Source: Canibacter zhoujuaniae (GTDB taxonomy: Bacteria; Actinomycetota; Actinomycetes; Actinomycetales; Microbacteriaceae). From it: DNA of 64,000 nucleotides. Position numbers and translations under genes: made by a program. The notes beneath the pieces were generated by a model, which saw only the letters and a program-made list of their open reading frames with translations, ran no database searches and was not told the origin of the DNA. Location: assembly GCF_011752005.1 (NCBI RefSeq), contig NZ_JAAIJZ010000002.1, forward strand, positions 124,001-188,000, given 5' to 3'. Below are positions 15,859-24,042 of this stretch, one piece after another. Each line of letters starts with the position of its first letter. The first letter of the stretch is position 1.

Positions 15859-16959
15859 ATGTCTGAATTAGACTCAGAATCAGGCGCGCCTGATCGAGGT
15901 AAGCAGTCGTGGCTCGAGAATCGTTTTCGTGATCTGCGGTTGAGTCGCAAAGATTGGGAAGAGTCAGACACCGCACATAACGAGCAGCGCCGTCAAGAGC
16001 GTGCAGCTGAAGACACTCGGGCGACCGAAGATGTTTTTGCTGAGCTCACCGGTGGCGAAAAACTCTTTACTGAGCAGACCGCACCAATTGAGACGCTGAA
16101 TTACTATGCGCGCCCGCCAAGAGATTTTGCAACCGCGGGTATGCGTCGTATTTTTACGGCGGTTGTGCTGGTTATTGCCTTTACCCTGCTGATCGCAAAC
16201 GGCATCGCTGTAGTCGGTCTCTTAAACGAAGACGGTAGTGAAGAAGCAGACTCTGGTGCTGCTGCAGTTGCAGACGAAGCCGCAGAGGGTGAAGACTCCG
16301 CGGAGCTGAGCGAAAACGCGGTGCCTTTGACCGCTGATGCAGACAAGGATGCGCAGGATGCCGCCTCTGTTAGCGATGTCGAGCCGTTTACGGCGCTTGT
16401 CGCAGATGAGACATGGCTGACCGCTACCGCAGAAAAAGTTGGCATCCCACGGCAGGCTCTTGCCGCTTATGCCGCGGCAGAATTGACTGTCAAACAGGAG
16501 TTTCCGAGCTGCAATATCGGCTGGAACACTATCGCCGCTATCGGATCTGTTGAATCAAATCACGGCACAATAAACGGCGCAAGCTTAGACGAGGATGGGC
16601 GTGTTAGACCGCGTATTATCGGGCAACCGCTAGACGGAAAGCACTATCTCGCAACTCCGGACACTGATCACGGCCTCTATGACAATGACACCGTATGGGA
16701 TCACGCTGTCGGGCCGATGCAGTTTATCCCGAGCACTTGGGAGCACTACAAGCGTGATGCAAACGGTGACGGTAAAGCCGACATAGATAACGTGCATGAC
16801 GCTGCCTTAAGCGCGGCAACACTGCTGTGCACCGAGGGCGGCGATCTCTCTACTGAGGCGGGGTATATTGCTGCAATTCGTGCATACAACCCGAATGTGC
16901 AATACAACAATGCGGTTGTTGCTGAAGCTACCCGTTACCTGGAGTTGAGCGGATATTAG
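15859..16959 (+). CDS. Membrane-anchored lytic murein transglycosylase (MltB/SLT-like)
   Basis: The 366-residue protein has a charged cytoplasmic N-terminus, one transmembrane segment at about 99-121, an acidic Ala/Glu/Asp-rich linker (about 124-180) and a C-terminal lysozyme-like domain. The catalytic glutamate is E232 in IGSVESNHG. The downstream GPMQFIPSTWEHY is the standard transglycosylase block. An EF-hand-like DANGDGKADIDN suggests calcium binding. It would cleave peptidoglycan glycan strands outside the membrane, in wall turnover or spent-strand removal. AGGAAG lies 12 bases before the ATG, a long but usable spacing. Confidence 0.9.
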   Translation: MSELDSESGAPDRGKQSWLENRFRDLRLSRKDWEESDTAHNEQRRQERAAEDTRATEDVFAELTGGEKLFTEQTAPIETLNYYARPPRDFATAGMRRIFTAVVLVIAFTLLIANGIAVVGLLNEDGSEEADSGAAAVADEAAEGEDSAELSENAVPLTADADKDAQDAASVSDVEPFTALVADETWLTATAEKVGIPRQALAAYAAAELTVKQEFPSCNIGWNTIAAIGSVESNHGTINGASLDEDGRVRPRIIGQPLDGKHYLATPDTDHGLYDNDTVWDHAVGPMQFIPSTWEHYKRDANGDGKADIDNVHDAALSAATLLCTEGGDLSTEAGYIAAIRAYNPNVQYNNAVVAEATRYLELSGY

Positions 16960-16975
16960 CGCTAGCCCTGAGCCG

Positions 16976-17000
16976 CAATGTTAACGCGTTTTTAACATTG
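16976..17000. promoter_or_regulatory. Palindrome upstream of the HtaA gene
   Basis: CAATGTTAA (16976-16984) and TTAACATTG (16992-17000) form a perfect 9-bp inverted repeat with a 7-base spacer. The arms are A+T-rich and there is no T-run after it, so it is an unlikely terminator for the transglycosylase gene. It sits 13 bases upstream of a candidate -35 and is a probable regulator-binding site. It does not match the DtxR/IdeR iron-box consensus. Confidence 0.5.
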
Positions 17001-17012
17001 TGACAGTTCAGC

Positions 17013-17041
17013 TTTAAATCATCAGATGAAAAAGGTATGAT
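17013..17041 (+). promoter_or_regulatory. Candidate promoter of the HtaA gene
   Basis: TTTAAA (17013-17018), a 17-base spacer, and TATGAT (17036-17041). Transcription would start near 17048, giving a leader of about 57 bases that contains a small GGGGC-GCCCC hairpin and ends with GAAGGATG before the ATG. Confidence 0.5.
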
Positions 17042-17104
17042 GAACATTGCACGTAGACCAGTGCAGTCGAGGGGCGTTGCCCCGTAAACCTTGAAGGATG
17101 AAAC

Positions 17105-19111
17105 ATGAACTCAAGCGATAAGCGCCGTAACGGCGGCTTTCTTGGGGGCTTAGCATACGCTGCTGCTGCAACCCTCGCCTTCGGTGGTCTTGCAGTCGCC
17201 CCTGCGATTGCCGCCCCAAGCCCTGCGCAAGCAGCGGAGGCTTGCACCCCTGTTGAGGAGGTAAACACTGTCGGTGATCTGCAGTGGGCATTCCGTGACA
17301 GTTGGAACCGATACCTTGCCATGCCATTCGCTGGGTGGGTTGTGACCCCGCACGGTGGTGCTACTAGGGCTGCTGATGGTGTTATCACCTACAAGCAAGA
17401 CAAGGCTGCCTCAACCTTTGATGCGAACACCGGTAAAGGAATTATCGCGTTCACCGGTGGCGCACGCTACACCGGGCACCACGGCGCGGCAGATGTTGTG
17501 ATCCAGAACCCTCAGATCACCGTTAACGGCGACGGCACTGGCGTTTTGACCCTTGAAACCAGTGAAACCGGCACCTCAGCGTTCACCGTAGTGCGCCGTG
17601 CGTTTGTAAACCTGACCGGGGTTACCGCCGAAAACACTGATAACTTCACCAACTTTAAGAATGTTAAGGGCATCTTCACTCAGGAAGCTGGCCCAGACGC
17701 CCTTGCTGGCTACAGTGGGCAACCAGCTGCCGACCTTAATTTCAGCGCCGGTAAAACCGTTGCGGCTGTCACATGCCCAGCAGCGGAGCTCCCTGCTCCA
17801 ACCGTGAGCGTTTCACCGGCGGATCTTACAAACCTCAACCCAAACGGTGCTGAGGTTACTATTACCGGCACCGGCTTCCTGCCAAACGACCCTGCAACTA
17901 CCGGCGGCCGCCCGCCGCTCGCGGGTAAGTTCACTGGCGCTTACCTTGCTTTTGGCCAGTATGCAGACACCTGGAAGCCGTCAGAAGGTGCTCCAGCTAG
18001 CGCACGCGTGAACGATCGCAACGCCCTGAAGTGGCTGCTGCCTGAAGAATCGCACCCGATGGTTGGTGGTGTGGCAAGCGGCGCTCACACCCTCAACCCA
18101 GACGGCACTTTTTCAGCAACCCTTACTCTCAAAGAGGGTGCCCTTGCTGAGGGTAAGCACTGGGGCATCGTAACCTACCCTGGCGGCGGGGCTAGCTACC
18201 CTGCATTTGAAACCTTCACCCCTGTAAGTTTTGCTGCCCCAACCCTCGCTGTTGAACCTGCCGCTGCTAAAGCTGGCGACAGCGTAGTGGTAAAGGGTCA
18301 GTTCTTTAAAGCGGGTGAAGAGGCTGTGCTGAAGCTCGGCGATAAGACCCTCGGCACCGCAGTCGCAGACGCTACCGGAAACACAACCTTCAACGTGGCT
18401 CTGCCTGAAGATGCTGCTGCAGGTGCCCAGACACTGACTGCGGCACAGGCTAGCGCAGCAAAGTCAGCAACCGCTACTGTCAACGTGACCGCAAAGGCCG
18501 CGCCGGAGCCTGCTCCAGCGCCGGAGACTGACCCTGCAACAGAGACTGATCCTGCGCAAGGTGCGGATCCTGCTGGAGATACTGATCCTGCGCAAGGCAC
18601 TGATCCTGCTGAAGGTACTGTTCCTGCGCCGGAGACCGACCCTGCTGGGGAGACTGATCCAGCACCGGTGGCACCTGCCGCAGCGCTGAACAAGCAGGCT
18701 GGCAAGGCTGGTGAGAGCTTCATCGTTACCGGCAGCAACTTTGCGCCTAACGCAGAGGTAGCTTTTGAGTTCCACTCAGATCCTGTGCAGCTCGGCACAG
18801 TGATCACGGATGCTGCTGGTGCCTTCTCATTCACCGCAGCGGTTCCTGCAAATGCGACAGCGGGTGCCCACAATGTTCGTGTGCTGCAGGGGGACACAGC
18901 GGTAGACCTGCCCTTCACAGTTTTTGTTCCAATCACACCGTCAACAAGCGCTGATGTGCTAGCTGCAGTTAACGCCAACTCTGGCGCAGCAGTACAGGCT
19001 AAGAAGGTGCTTGCAAAAACCGGTGCTGAAGCTCCGTTGTTGCTTGCAGGAATCGGTCTTGCAGCTGTGCTTACCGGTGCTGCAGCGCTACGGTCGCGAC
19101 GCAACGCCTAA
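17105..19111 (+). CDS. Cell-wall-sorted HtaA-domain (heme-uptake type) surface protein
   Basis: Secreted 668-residue protein. The signal peptide ends near residue 43 (SPAQA-AEA). One HtaA domain covers about 52-222 with RYTGHHG at 121-127, the Tyr/His region associated with heme contact in HtaA proteins. Then follow an Ig/IPT-like region (233-375), a second Ig-like domain (376-463), an eight-unit TDPAxx linker (475-522) and a third Ig-like domain. The C-terminus has LAKTG at 636-640, a hydrophobic helix and RSRR. LAXTG is the class E sortase signal of actinobacteria, so the protein should be linked to the wall. Heme binding is inferred; no hmuTUV or sortase gene is nearby. Confidence 0.88.
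   Translation: MNSSDKRRNGGFLGGLAYAAAATLAFGGLAVAPAIAAPSPAQAAEACTPVEEVNTVGDLQWAFRDSWNRYLAMPFAGWVVTPHGGATRAADGVITYKQDKAASTFDANTGKGIIAFTGGARYTGHHGAADVVIQNPQITVNGDGTGVLTLETSETGTSAFTVVRRAFVNLTGVTAENTDNFTNFKNVKGIFTQEAGPDALAGYSGQPAADLNFSAGKTVAAVTCPAAELPAPTVSVSPADLTNLNPNGAEVTITGTGFLPNDPATTGGRPPLAGKFTGAYLAFGQYADTWKPSEGAPASARVNDRNALKWLLPEESHPMVGGVASGAHTLNPDGTFSATLTLKEGALAEGKHWGIVTYPGGGASYPAFETFTPVSFAAPTLAVEPAAAKAGDSVVVKGQFFKAGEEAVLKLGDKTLGTAVADATGNTTFNVALPEDAAAGAQTLTAAQASAAKSATATVNVTAKAAPEPAPAPETDPATETDPAQGADPAGDTDPAQGTDPAEGTVPAPETDPAGETDPAPVAPAAALNKQAGKAGESFIVTGSNFAPNAEVAFEFHSDPVQLGTVITDAAGAFSFTAAVPANATAGAHNVRVLQGDTAVDLPFTVFVPITPSTSADVLAAVNANSGAAVQAKKVLAKTGAEAPLLLAGIGLAAVLTGAAALRSRRNA
18527..18670 (+). 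repeat. Eight 18-bp tandem repeats encoding TDPAxx
   Basis: Eight in-frame hexapeptide units (TDPATE, TDPAQG, ADPAGD, TDPAQG, TDPAEG, TVPAPE, TDPAGE, TDPAPV) form an acidic Pro/Ala linker in the surface protein. Repeats of this kind can change copy number by slippage without breaking the frame. Confidence 0.85.
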
Positions 19112-19126
19112 CACGCACTAAAGGGT

Positions 19127-19168
19127 AAACAGCCCTGCGGGTTTTACCGCGGGGCTGTTTTCTTTTTA
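19127..19168 (+). terminator. Rho-independent terminator of the HtaA gene
   Basis: A 14-bp stem (19127-19140 with 19147-19160, one G-T pair) around a six-base loop, followed by TCTTTTT. This is the clearest intrinsic terminator in the first half of the window. Confidence 0.9.
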
Positions 19169-19216
19169 CCGGCGGATCGCAGACACGAGCTGCGCCCCAC
19201 AAGAAGTGTCGCACGT

Positions 19217-19246
19217 TTGCTAAATATATAAGTTTCCGCGTAATAT
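19217..19246 (+). promoter_or_regulatory. rpsL operon promoter candidate P1
   Basis: TTGCTA (19217-19222), an 18-base spacer and TAATAT (19241-19246). The predicted transcript would have a leader of about 200 bases. Confidence 0.5.
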
Positions 19247-19274
19247 TGTTTATTGGTGTGCCCCACCTTATATG
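19246..19274 (+). promoter_or_regulatory. rpsL operon promoter candidate P2
   Basis: TTGTTT (19246-19251), a 17-base spacer and TATATG (19269-19274), directly following P1. Tandem promoters are common before ribosomal protein operons. Confidence 0.5.
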
Positions 19275-19334
19275 CGTTGCTTGCAGCGCCTATAAAAAGG
19301 GTCATCAGGGTCACTGCGGCAAAAGCCACACACC

Positions 19335-19376
19335 CCCACGGCATACCTGCACCAGCACCCCGTGGGTGCGGCAGGT
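19335..19376 (+). promoter_or_regulatory. Interleaved helices in the rpsL leader
   Basis: CCCACGG (19335-19341) can pair with CCGTGGG (19360-19366). ACCTGC (19345-19350) can pair with GCAGGT (19371-19376). The two helices interleave, so they form either a pseudoknot or mutually exclusive states. Confidence 0.4.
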
Positions 19377-19452
19377 CGTTATGCAAGACATAACACCGCT
19401 GAAACCATTTACAGCATCGCTGTCACCGTGCAGCACTAATTAGGAGAACAAG

Positions 19453-19827
19453 TTGCCTACTATTCAGCAGCTGGTTCGCAAAGGTCGCAAGCCGAAGGTC
19501 GCTAAGACCAAGGCTCCTGCGCTGAAAGCGAACCCTCAGCAGCGTGGCGTATGCACCCGTGTTTACACCACCACACCAAAGAAGCCAAACTCAGCTATGC
19601 GTAAAGTAGCTCGTGTAAAGCTTTCAAACGGCACTGAGGTCACCGCCTACATTCCGGGCGAAGGCCACAACCTGCAGGAGCACTCAATGGTGCTCGTGCG
19701 CGGCGGCCGTGTGAAGGATCTTCCAGGTGTTCGTTACCGTATCGTGCGCGGCGCCCTTGACACCCAGGCAGTTAAGGGTCGTCAGCAGGCCCGCAGCCAC
19801 TACGGCGCAAAGAAGGAGAAGAAGTAA
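19453..19827 (+). CDS. rpsL: 30S ribosomal protein S12
   Basis: Decoding-centre protein of the small subunit, 124 residues. The streptomycin-site segment TPKKPNSAMRK is the wild-type form, with Lys at the position classically mutated in resistance, and PGEGHNLQEHS follows. The start is TTG, set by AGGAGA at 19442-19447. First gene of rpsL-rpsG-fusA; its TAA overlaps the rpsG ATG by one base. Confidence 0.98.
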   Translation: MPTIQQLVRKGRKPKVAKTKAPALKANPQQRGVCTRVYTTTPKKPNSAMRKVARVKLSNGTEVTAYIPGEGHNLQEHSMVLVRGGRVKDLPGVRYRIVRGALDTQAVKGRQQARSHYGAKKEKK

Positions 19828-20297
19828 TGCCACGTAAAGGCCCTGCTCCAAAGCGTCCGGTAGTAGCCGATCCGGTTTACGGTTCACCAGTAGTTAGCCA
19901 GCTGGTTAACAAGATTCTGCTCGACGGTAAAAAGGGACTCGCAGAGCGTATCGTATACGGTGCGCTTGAGTCTGTCGCAGAAAAGACCAACCAGGACGCA
20001 GTTACCGTCCTGAAGAAGGCTCTGGATAACATCCGCCCAACTCTCGAGGTTCGTTCACGCCGTGTTGGCGGTAGCACCTATCAGGTGCCTGTTGAGGTCA
20101 AGCCTCACCGCGCAAACACCCTGGCACTGCGCTGGCTGACGAGTTATGCAAAGGCTCGTCGCGAGCACACCATGACTGAGCGTTTGACAAACGAAATCCT
20201 CGACGCCGCAAACGGTCTTGGTGCCGCTGTGAAGCGTCGTGAAGACACTCACAAGATGGCTGAGTCGAACCGCGCGTTCGCTCACTACCGCTGGTAG
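19827..20297 (+). CDS. rpsG: 30S ribosomal protein S7
   Basis: Primary 16S rRNA binder that nucleates the small-subunit head, 156 residues as in most bacteria. Family segments: MPRKGPAPKR, EVRSRRVGGSTYQVPVEV and the C-terminal RAFAHYRW. It overlaps rpsL as TAATG. A strong hairpin lies just after its stop, before fusA. Confidence 0.98.
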   Translation: MPRKGPAPKRPVVADPVYGSPVVSQLVNKILLDGKKGLAERIVYGALESVAEKTNQDAVTVLKKALDNIRPTLEVRSRRVGGSTYQVPVEVKPHRANTLALRWLTSYAKARREHTMTERLTNEILDAANGLGAAVKRREDTHKMAESNRAFAHYRW

Positions 20298-20307
20298 GAA
20301 GAGACTC

Positions 20308-20340
20308 GGTGTGGGCGCAGGTACAATCGGCGCCCACACC
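20308..20340 (+). promoter_or_regulatory. Strong hairpin between rpsG and fusA
   Basis: Bases 20308-20318 and 20330-20340 form a perfect 11-bp G+C-rich stem with an 11-base loop. No U-tract follows (TCTCATCTG). It begins ten bases after the S7 stop and ends about 50 bases before the fusA GTG. It may reduce read-through to fusA, protect the upstream mRNA or bind a regulator. Confidence 0.6.
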
Positions 20341-20390
20341 TCTCATCTGATCCGCCCCCAAACTTTTAACTTCACATCTGAGGAGATCTC

Positions 20391-22505
20391 GTGGCACAAG
20401 ACGTGCTCACCGACCTGAATAAGGTCCGCAATATCGGCATCATGGCGCACATTGATGCTGGCAAGACCACCACAACCGAACGTATCCTCTTCTACACCGG
20501 CGTTAACCACAAGCTCGGTGAAACCCACGACGGTGCTTCAACCACCGACTGGATGGAGCAGGAGAAAGAGCGCGGTATCACCATTACCAGTGCTGCGGTT
20601 ACCTGTTTCTGGAACAACAACCAGATCAATATCATTGACACCCCAGGTCACGTTGACTTTACCGTTGAGGTAGAGCGTTCACTGCGCGTTCTCGATGGTG
20701 CGGTTGCTGTGTTCGACGGTAAGGAAGGCGTTGAGCCACAGTCTGAGACTGTTTGGCGCCAGGCCGATAAGTACGAAGTTCCACGCATCTGCTTCGTCAA
20801 CAAGATGGACAAGATGGGCGCTGATTTCTACTTCACCGTAGACACAATCGTGAGCCGCCTCGGTGCAAAGCCACTGGTTATGCAGCTGCCAATCGGAGCC
20901 GAGTCAGACTTCGTTGGTGTTGTCGACCTGCTCTCAATGCAGGCGTTTGTATGGCCGGGTGACGCAAAGGGTGACGTTGCGCTCGGTGCTGAGTATGAGA
21001 TCCAGGAGATTCCTGAAGATCTAAAGGCAAAAGCTGAAGAGTACCGCGCACAGCTTGTTGAGACTGTTGCAGAGAGCGACGATGCGCTGCTCGAGAAGTA
21101 CTTCGAGGGTGAAGAACTCACCATCGAAGAGCTCAAGGGTGCGATCCGTAAGCTCGTTGTGAAGAACGAAATCTTCCCTGTTTACTGCGGCTCTGCTTTC
21201 AAGAACCGCGGTGTGCAGCCAATGCTCGACGCAGTTGTTGACTTCCTACCTAACCCACTCGACATTGGTGCGATCCAGGCACACGACGTGCGTGACGAAG
21301 AGAAGACCATCGAGCGGAAGCCAACCGCTGACGAGCCATTCTCTGCGCTGGCATTCAAGGTTGCTGTGCACCCATTCTTTGGCCGCCTGACCTATGTGCG
21401 CGTTTACTCAGGTGTTGCACCTTCCGGCGCACAGGTTGTGAACTCAACCAAGAGCAAGAAGGAACGCATCGGTAAGGTGTTCCAGATGCACGCGAACAAG
21501 GAAAACCCTGTTGACGAGTTGCGTGCGGGTAACATCTACGCTGTTATCGGTCTGAAAGACACCACCACCGGTGACACCCTTTGCGATCCAAGCAACCCTG
21601 TAGTGCTTGAGTCAATGACCTTCCCAGAGCCAGTTATTGAGGTTGCTGTGGAGCCAAAGACCAAGGGCGACCAGGAGAAGATGTCAACCGCTATTCAGAA
21701 GCTTGCGGAAGAGGATCCAACCTTCCGCGTCAGCCTGAACGCCGAGACCGGCCAGACCGTGATCGCGGGTATGGGTGAGCTGCACCTCGACATTATCGTT
21801 GACCGCATGAAGCGCGAATTCAAGGTTGAGGCAAACGTCGGTAAGCCGCAGGTTGCCTACCGTGAGACCATTCGCAAGGCGGTTGAGAAGCACGAATACA
21901 CCCACAAGAAGCAGACCGGTGGTTCCGGTCAGTTCGCGAAGGTGCAGATCGCTCTCGAGCCACTCGAGGTTGAGGGTGACAACATCTACAGCTTCGAAGA
22001 TAAGGTGACCGGTGGTCGCGTGCCACGCGAGTACATCCCATCAGTTGATGCTGGTATTCAGGACTCAATGCAGTACGGTATCCTCGCAGGCTTCCCGGTT
22101 GTTGGCGTGAAGGCTACTCTGCTTGACGGCCAGTACCACGATGTTGACTCATCTGAAATGGCCTTCAAGATCGCCGGCTCAATGGCGTTCAAAGAGGCTG
22201 CGCGTCTGGCAAACCCAGTGCTCCTTGAGCCAGTTATGGCTGTTGAGGTGCGCACCCCTGAAGAATACATGGGCGATGTTATTGGTGACCTGAACTCACG
22301 TCGTGGTCAGGTGCAGTCAATGGAAGACGCCTCAGGTGTGAAGGTGGTGCGTGCACTGGTGCCGCTTTCAGAAATGTTTGGCTACATTGGTGACCTGCGT
22401 TCAAAGACCTCCGGTCGTGCAGTGTTCTCAATGGTATTCGACTCATACGCTGAGGTTCCGAAGGCAGTAGCTGACGAGATCATCCAGAAATCTCAGGGCG
22501 CATAA
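20391..22505 (+). CDS. fusA: Elongation factor G
   Basis: GTPase that drives translocation on the ribosome, 704 residues. G motifs: AHIDAGKTTTTE (G1), RGITITSAA (G2), DTPGHVDF (G3) and NKMDKMGAD (G4). Domains II-V follow at full length, with HEYTHKKQTGGSGQ in domain IV. The GTG start is set by GAGGAGATCTC. Codon use is strongly biased, as expected for a very highly expressed gene. A perfect hairpin follows the stop. Confidence 0.98.
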   Translation: MAQDVLTDLNKVRNIGIMAHIDAGKTTTTERILFYTGVNHKLGETHDGASTTDWMEQEKERGITITSAAVTCFWNNNQINIIDTPGHVDFTVEVERSLRVLDGAVAVFDGKEGVEPQSETVWRQADKYEVPRICFVNKMDKMGADFYFTVDTIVSRLGAKPLVMQLPIGAESDFVGVVDLLSMQAFVWPGDAKGDVALGAEYEIQEIPEDLKAKAEEYRAQLVETVAESDDALLEKYFEGEELTIEELKGAIRKLVVKNEIFPVYCGSAFKNRGVQPMLDAVVDFLPNPLDIGAIQAHDVRDEEKTIERKPTADEPFSALAFKVAVHPFFGRLTYVRVYSGVAPSGAQVVNSTKSKKERIGKVFQMHANKENPVDELRAGNIYAVIGLKDTTTGDTLCDPSNPVVLESMTFPEPVIEVAVEPKTKGDQEKMSTAIQKLAEEDPTFRVSLNAETGQTVIAGMGELHLDIIVDRMKREFKVEANVGKPQVAYRETIRKAVEKHEYTHKKQTGGSGQFAKVQIALEPLEVEGDNIYSFEDKVTGGRVPREYIPSVDAGIQDSMQYGILAGFPVVGVKATLLDGQYHDVDSSEMAFKIAGSMAFKEAARLANPVLLEPVMAVEVRTPEEYMGDVIGDLNSRRGQVQSMEDASGVKVVRALVPLSEMFGYIGDLRSKTSGRAVFSMVFDSYAEVPKAVADEIIQKSQGA

Positions 22506-22518
22506 ATAGTGCCCGAAA

Positions 22519-22551
22519 CCAGCTGGCGGCGACACACCCGCCGCCAGCTGG
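22519..22551 (+). terminator. Perfect 13-bp hairpin after fusA (no U-tract)
   Basis: Bases 22519-22531 pair fully with 22539-22551 around ACACACC. The bases that follow are CAAACTCATT, so this is not a classical intrinsic terminator. It separates fusA from tuf, which has its own leader of more than 100 bases. Confidence 0.6.
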
Positions 22552-22673
22552 CAAACTCATTAGGCCAAACGCAGAATGAGTTAGTAATATAGTTAGGCAA
22601 ACAAAGTTGTAATCTGGTCTGTCGTAAACCCACGATAGATCATCTACACAAGACGTCCTGAGGAGGACATTTA

Positions 22674-23867
22674 ATGGCAAAGGCCAAGTTCGAGCGCACT
22701 AAGCCGCACGTAAACATCGGTACCATTGGTCACGTTGACCACGGTAAGACCACTCTGACCGCTGCTATCTCAAAGGTTCTTGCTGACAAGTTCCCATCAG
22801 ACACCAACGTGCAGCGTGACTTCAACACCATTGACTCAGCTCCAGAAGAGCGCCAGCGCGGTATTACCATCAACATCTCACACGTTGAGTACGAGACCGA
22901 AAAGCGTCACTACGCACACGTTGACGCTCCAGGCCACGCTGACTACATCAAGAACATGATCACCGGTGCTGCCCAGATGGACGGCGCGATCCTCGTTGTA
23001 GCTGCAACTGACGGTCTTATGGCTCAGTCAAAGGAGCACATCCTCCTCGCTAAGCAGGTTGGTGTTCCTTACCTCCTCGTTGCGCTCAACAAGTGCGACA
23101 TGGTTGACGACGAAGAGATGCTTGAGCTGGTTGAGATGGAGGTTCGTGAAGAGCTTTCAAAGAACGGCTACGACGGTGACAACGCTCCAGTTGTACGCGT
23201 TTCTGGCTTCCAGGCTCTCGAGGGTGACGAGAAGTGGACCCAGTCTATTCTCGACCTCATGACCGCAGTTGACGAGTCAATCCCAGACCCAGTCCGCGAC
23301 AAGGACAAGCCATTCCTCATGCCTATTGAGGATGTGTTCACCATCACCGGTCGTGGCACCGTTGTGACCGGCCGTGCTGAGCGTGGTACCCTCGCGATCA
23401 ACTCTGAGGTTGAGATCGTTGGTCTGCGCGACACCCAGAAGACCACCGTGACCGGTATCGAGATGTTCCACAAGCAGCTCGACGAGGCATGGGCTGGTGA
23501 GAACTGTGGTCTGCTGCTTCGCGGTACCAAGCGTGAAGACGTAGAGCGCGGTCAGGTTGTTGTAGCTCCAGGCTCAATCACCCCACACACCAACTTCGAG
23601 GGCACCGCTTACATCCTCAAGAAGGAAGAGGGCGGCCGCCACAACCCATTCTTCACCAACTACCGTCCACAGTTCTACTTCCGTACCACTGACGTGACTG
23701 GCGTTATCAGCCTCCCAGAGGGCACCGAAATGGTTATGCCTGGTGACACCACCGACATGACCGTTGAGCTGATCCAGCCAATCGCTATGGAAGAGGGCCT
23801 CGGCTTCGCTATCCGTGAGGGTGGCCGCACCGTTGGTGCTGGCACCGTTACCAAGGTAATCAAGTAA
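22674..23867 (+). CDS. tuf: Elongation factor Tu
   Basis: Delivers aminoacyl-tRNA to the ribosome, 397 residues. G motifs: GHVDHGKTTL, RGITINISHVE, DAPGHADY and NKCDMVDD. The codon choice is the most restricted in the window. GAGGAGGAC lies six bases before the ATG. The upstream gap (22552-22673) holds A+T-rich promoter-like sequence (TAATAT at 22585) but I cannot fix the -35. Confidence 0.98.
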   Translation: MAKAKFERTKPHVNIGTIGHVDHGKTTLTAAISKVLADKFPSDTNVQRDFNTIDSAPEERQRGITINISHVEYETEKRHYAHVDAPGHADYIKNMITGAAQMDGAILVVAATDGLMAQSKEHILLAKQVGVPYLLVALNKCDMVDDEEMLELVEMEVREELSKNGYDGDNAPVVRVSGFQALEGDEKWTQSILDLMTAVDESIPDPVRDKDKPFLMPIEDVFTITGRGTVVTGRAERGTLAINSEVEIVGLRDTQKTTVTGIEMFHKQLDEAWAGENCGLLLRGTKREDVERGQVVVAPGSITPHTNFEGTAYILKKEEGGRHNPFFTNYRPQFYFRTTDVTGVISLPEGTEMVMPGDTTDMTVELIQPIAMEEGLGFAIREGGRTVGAGTVTKVIK

Positions 23868-23901
23868 TTACCTCATTCAGGTAGCAATAGCTAAGCAATA
23901 A

Positions 23902-23940
23902 TTTAGACCCCCGGGGAATTCCTCGGGGGTCTAATATTTT
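23902..23940 (+). terminator. Rho-independent terminator of tuf
   Basis: A 13-bp stem with one mismatch (23904-23916 with 23921-23933), AATT loop, followed by ATATTTT. Positioned 35 bases after the tuf stop. Confidence 0.9.
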
Positions 23941-23979
23941 GACCAGTTTGGTAAGCCGTAGAAATTTGCGCAAAGAACC

Positions 23980-24022
23980 AAATATGGCCGGTAACCCCAG
24001 TTTGCGGTTACCGGCCATATTT
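23980..24022 (-). terminator. 17-bp perfect hairpin, terminator of the MT0933-like gene
   Basis: Bases 23980-23996 pair perfectly with 24006-24022 around a nine-base loop. It lies 20 bases past the stop of the minus-strand gene and, with A+T-rich arm ends on both sides, probably works in both directions. Confidence 0.8.
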
Positions 24023-24042
24023 ATTACGCAGCTAGTTTAGTC

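Larger units (their letters stand above)
19169..19452 (+). other. Non-coding leader of the rpsL-rpsG-fusA operon
   Basis: This gene-free stretch after the HtaA terminator holds two tandem promoter candidates (19217-19246 and 19246-19274), a long leader with interleaved helices (19335-19376) and the AGGAGA ribosome site of rpsL (19442-19447). An open frame exists on the minus strand but has no coding character. Confidence 0.6.

Noticed and set aside
18298..19104. Long minus-strand open frame (268 codons) opposite the HtaA surface gene
   Set aside because: It is a by-product of the Ala/Thr/Pro-rich coding of the plus strand; its translation is low-complexity Ser/Ala/Val with no start signal or domain.
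19144..19386. Minus-strand open frame of 80 codons in the rpsL leader
   Set aside because: No ribosome site, overlaps the HtaA terminator and rpsL promoters, and has no domain.
22585..22668. tuf promoter
   Set aside because: Several A+T-rich hexamers are present (TAATAT at 22585) but no -35 at the right spacing could be chosen with confidence.
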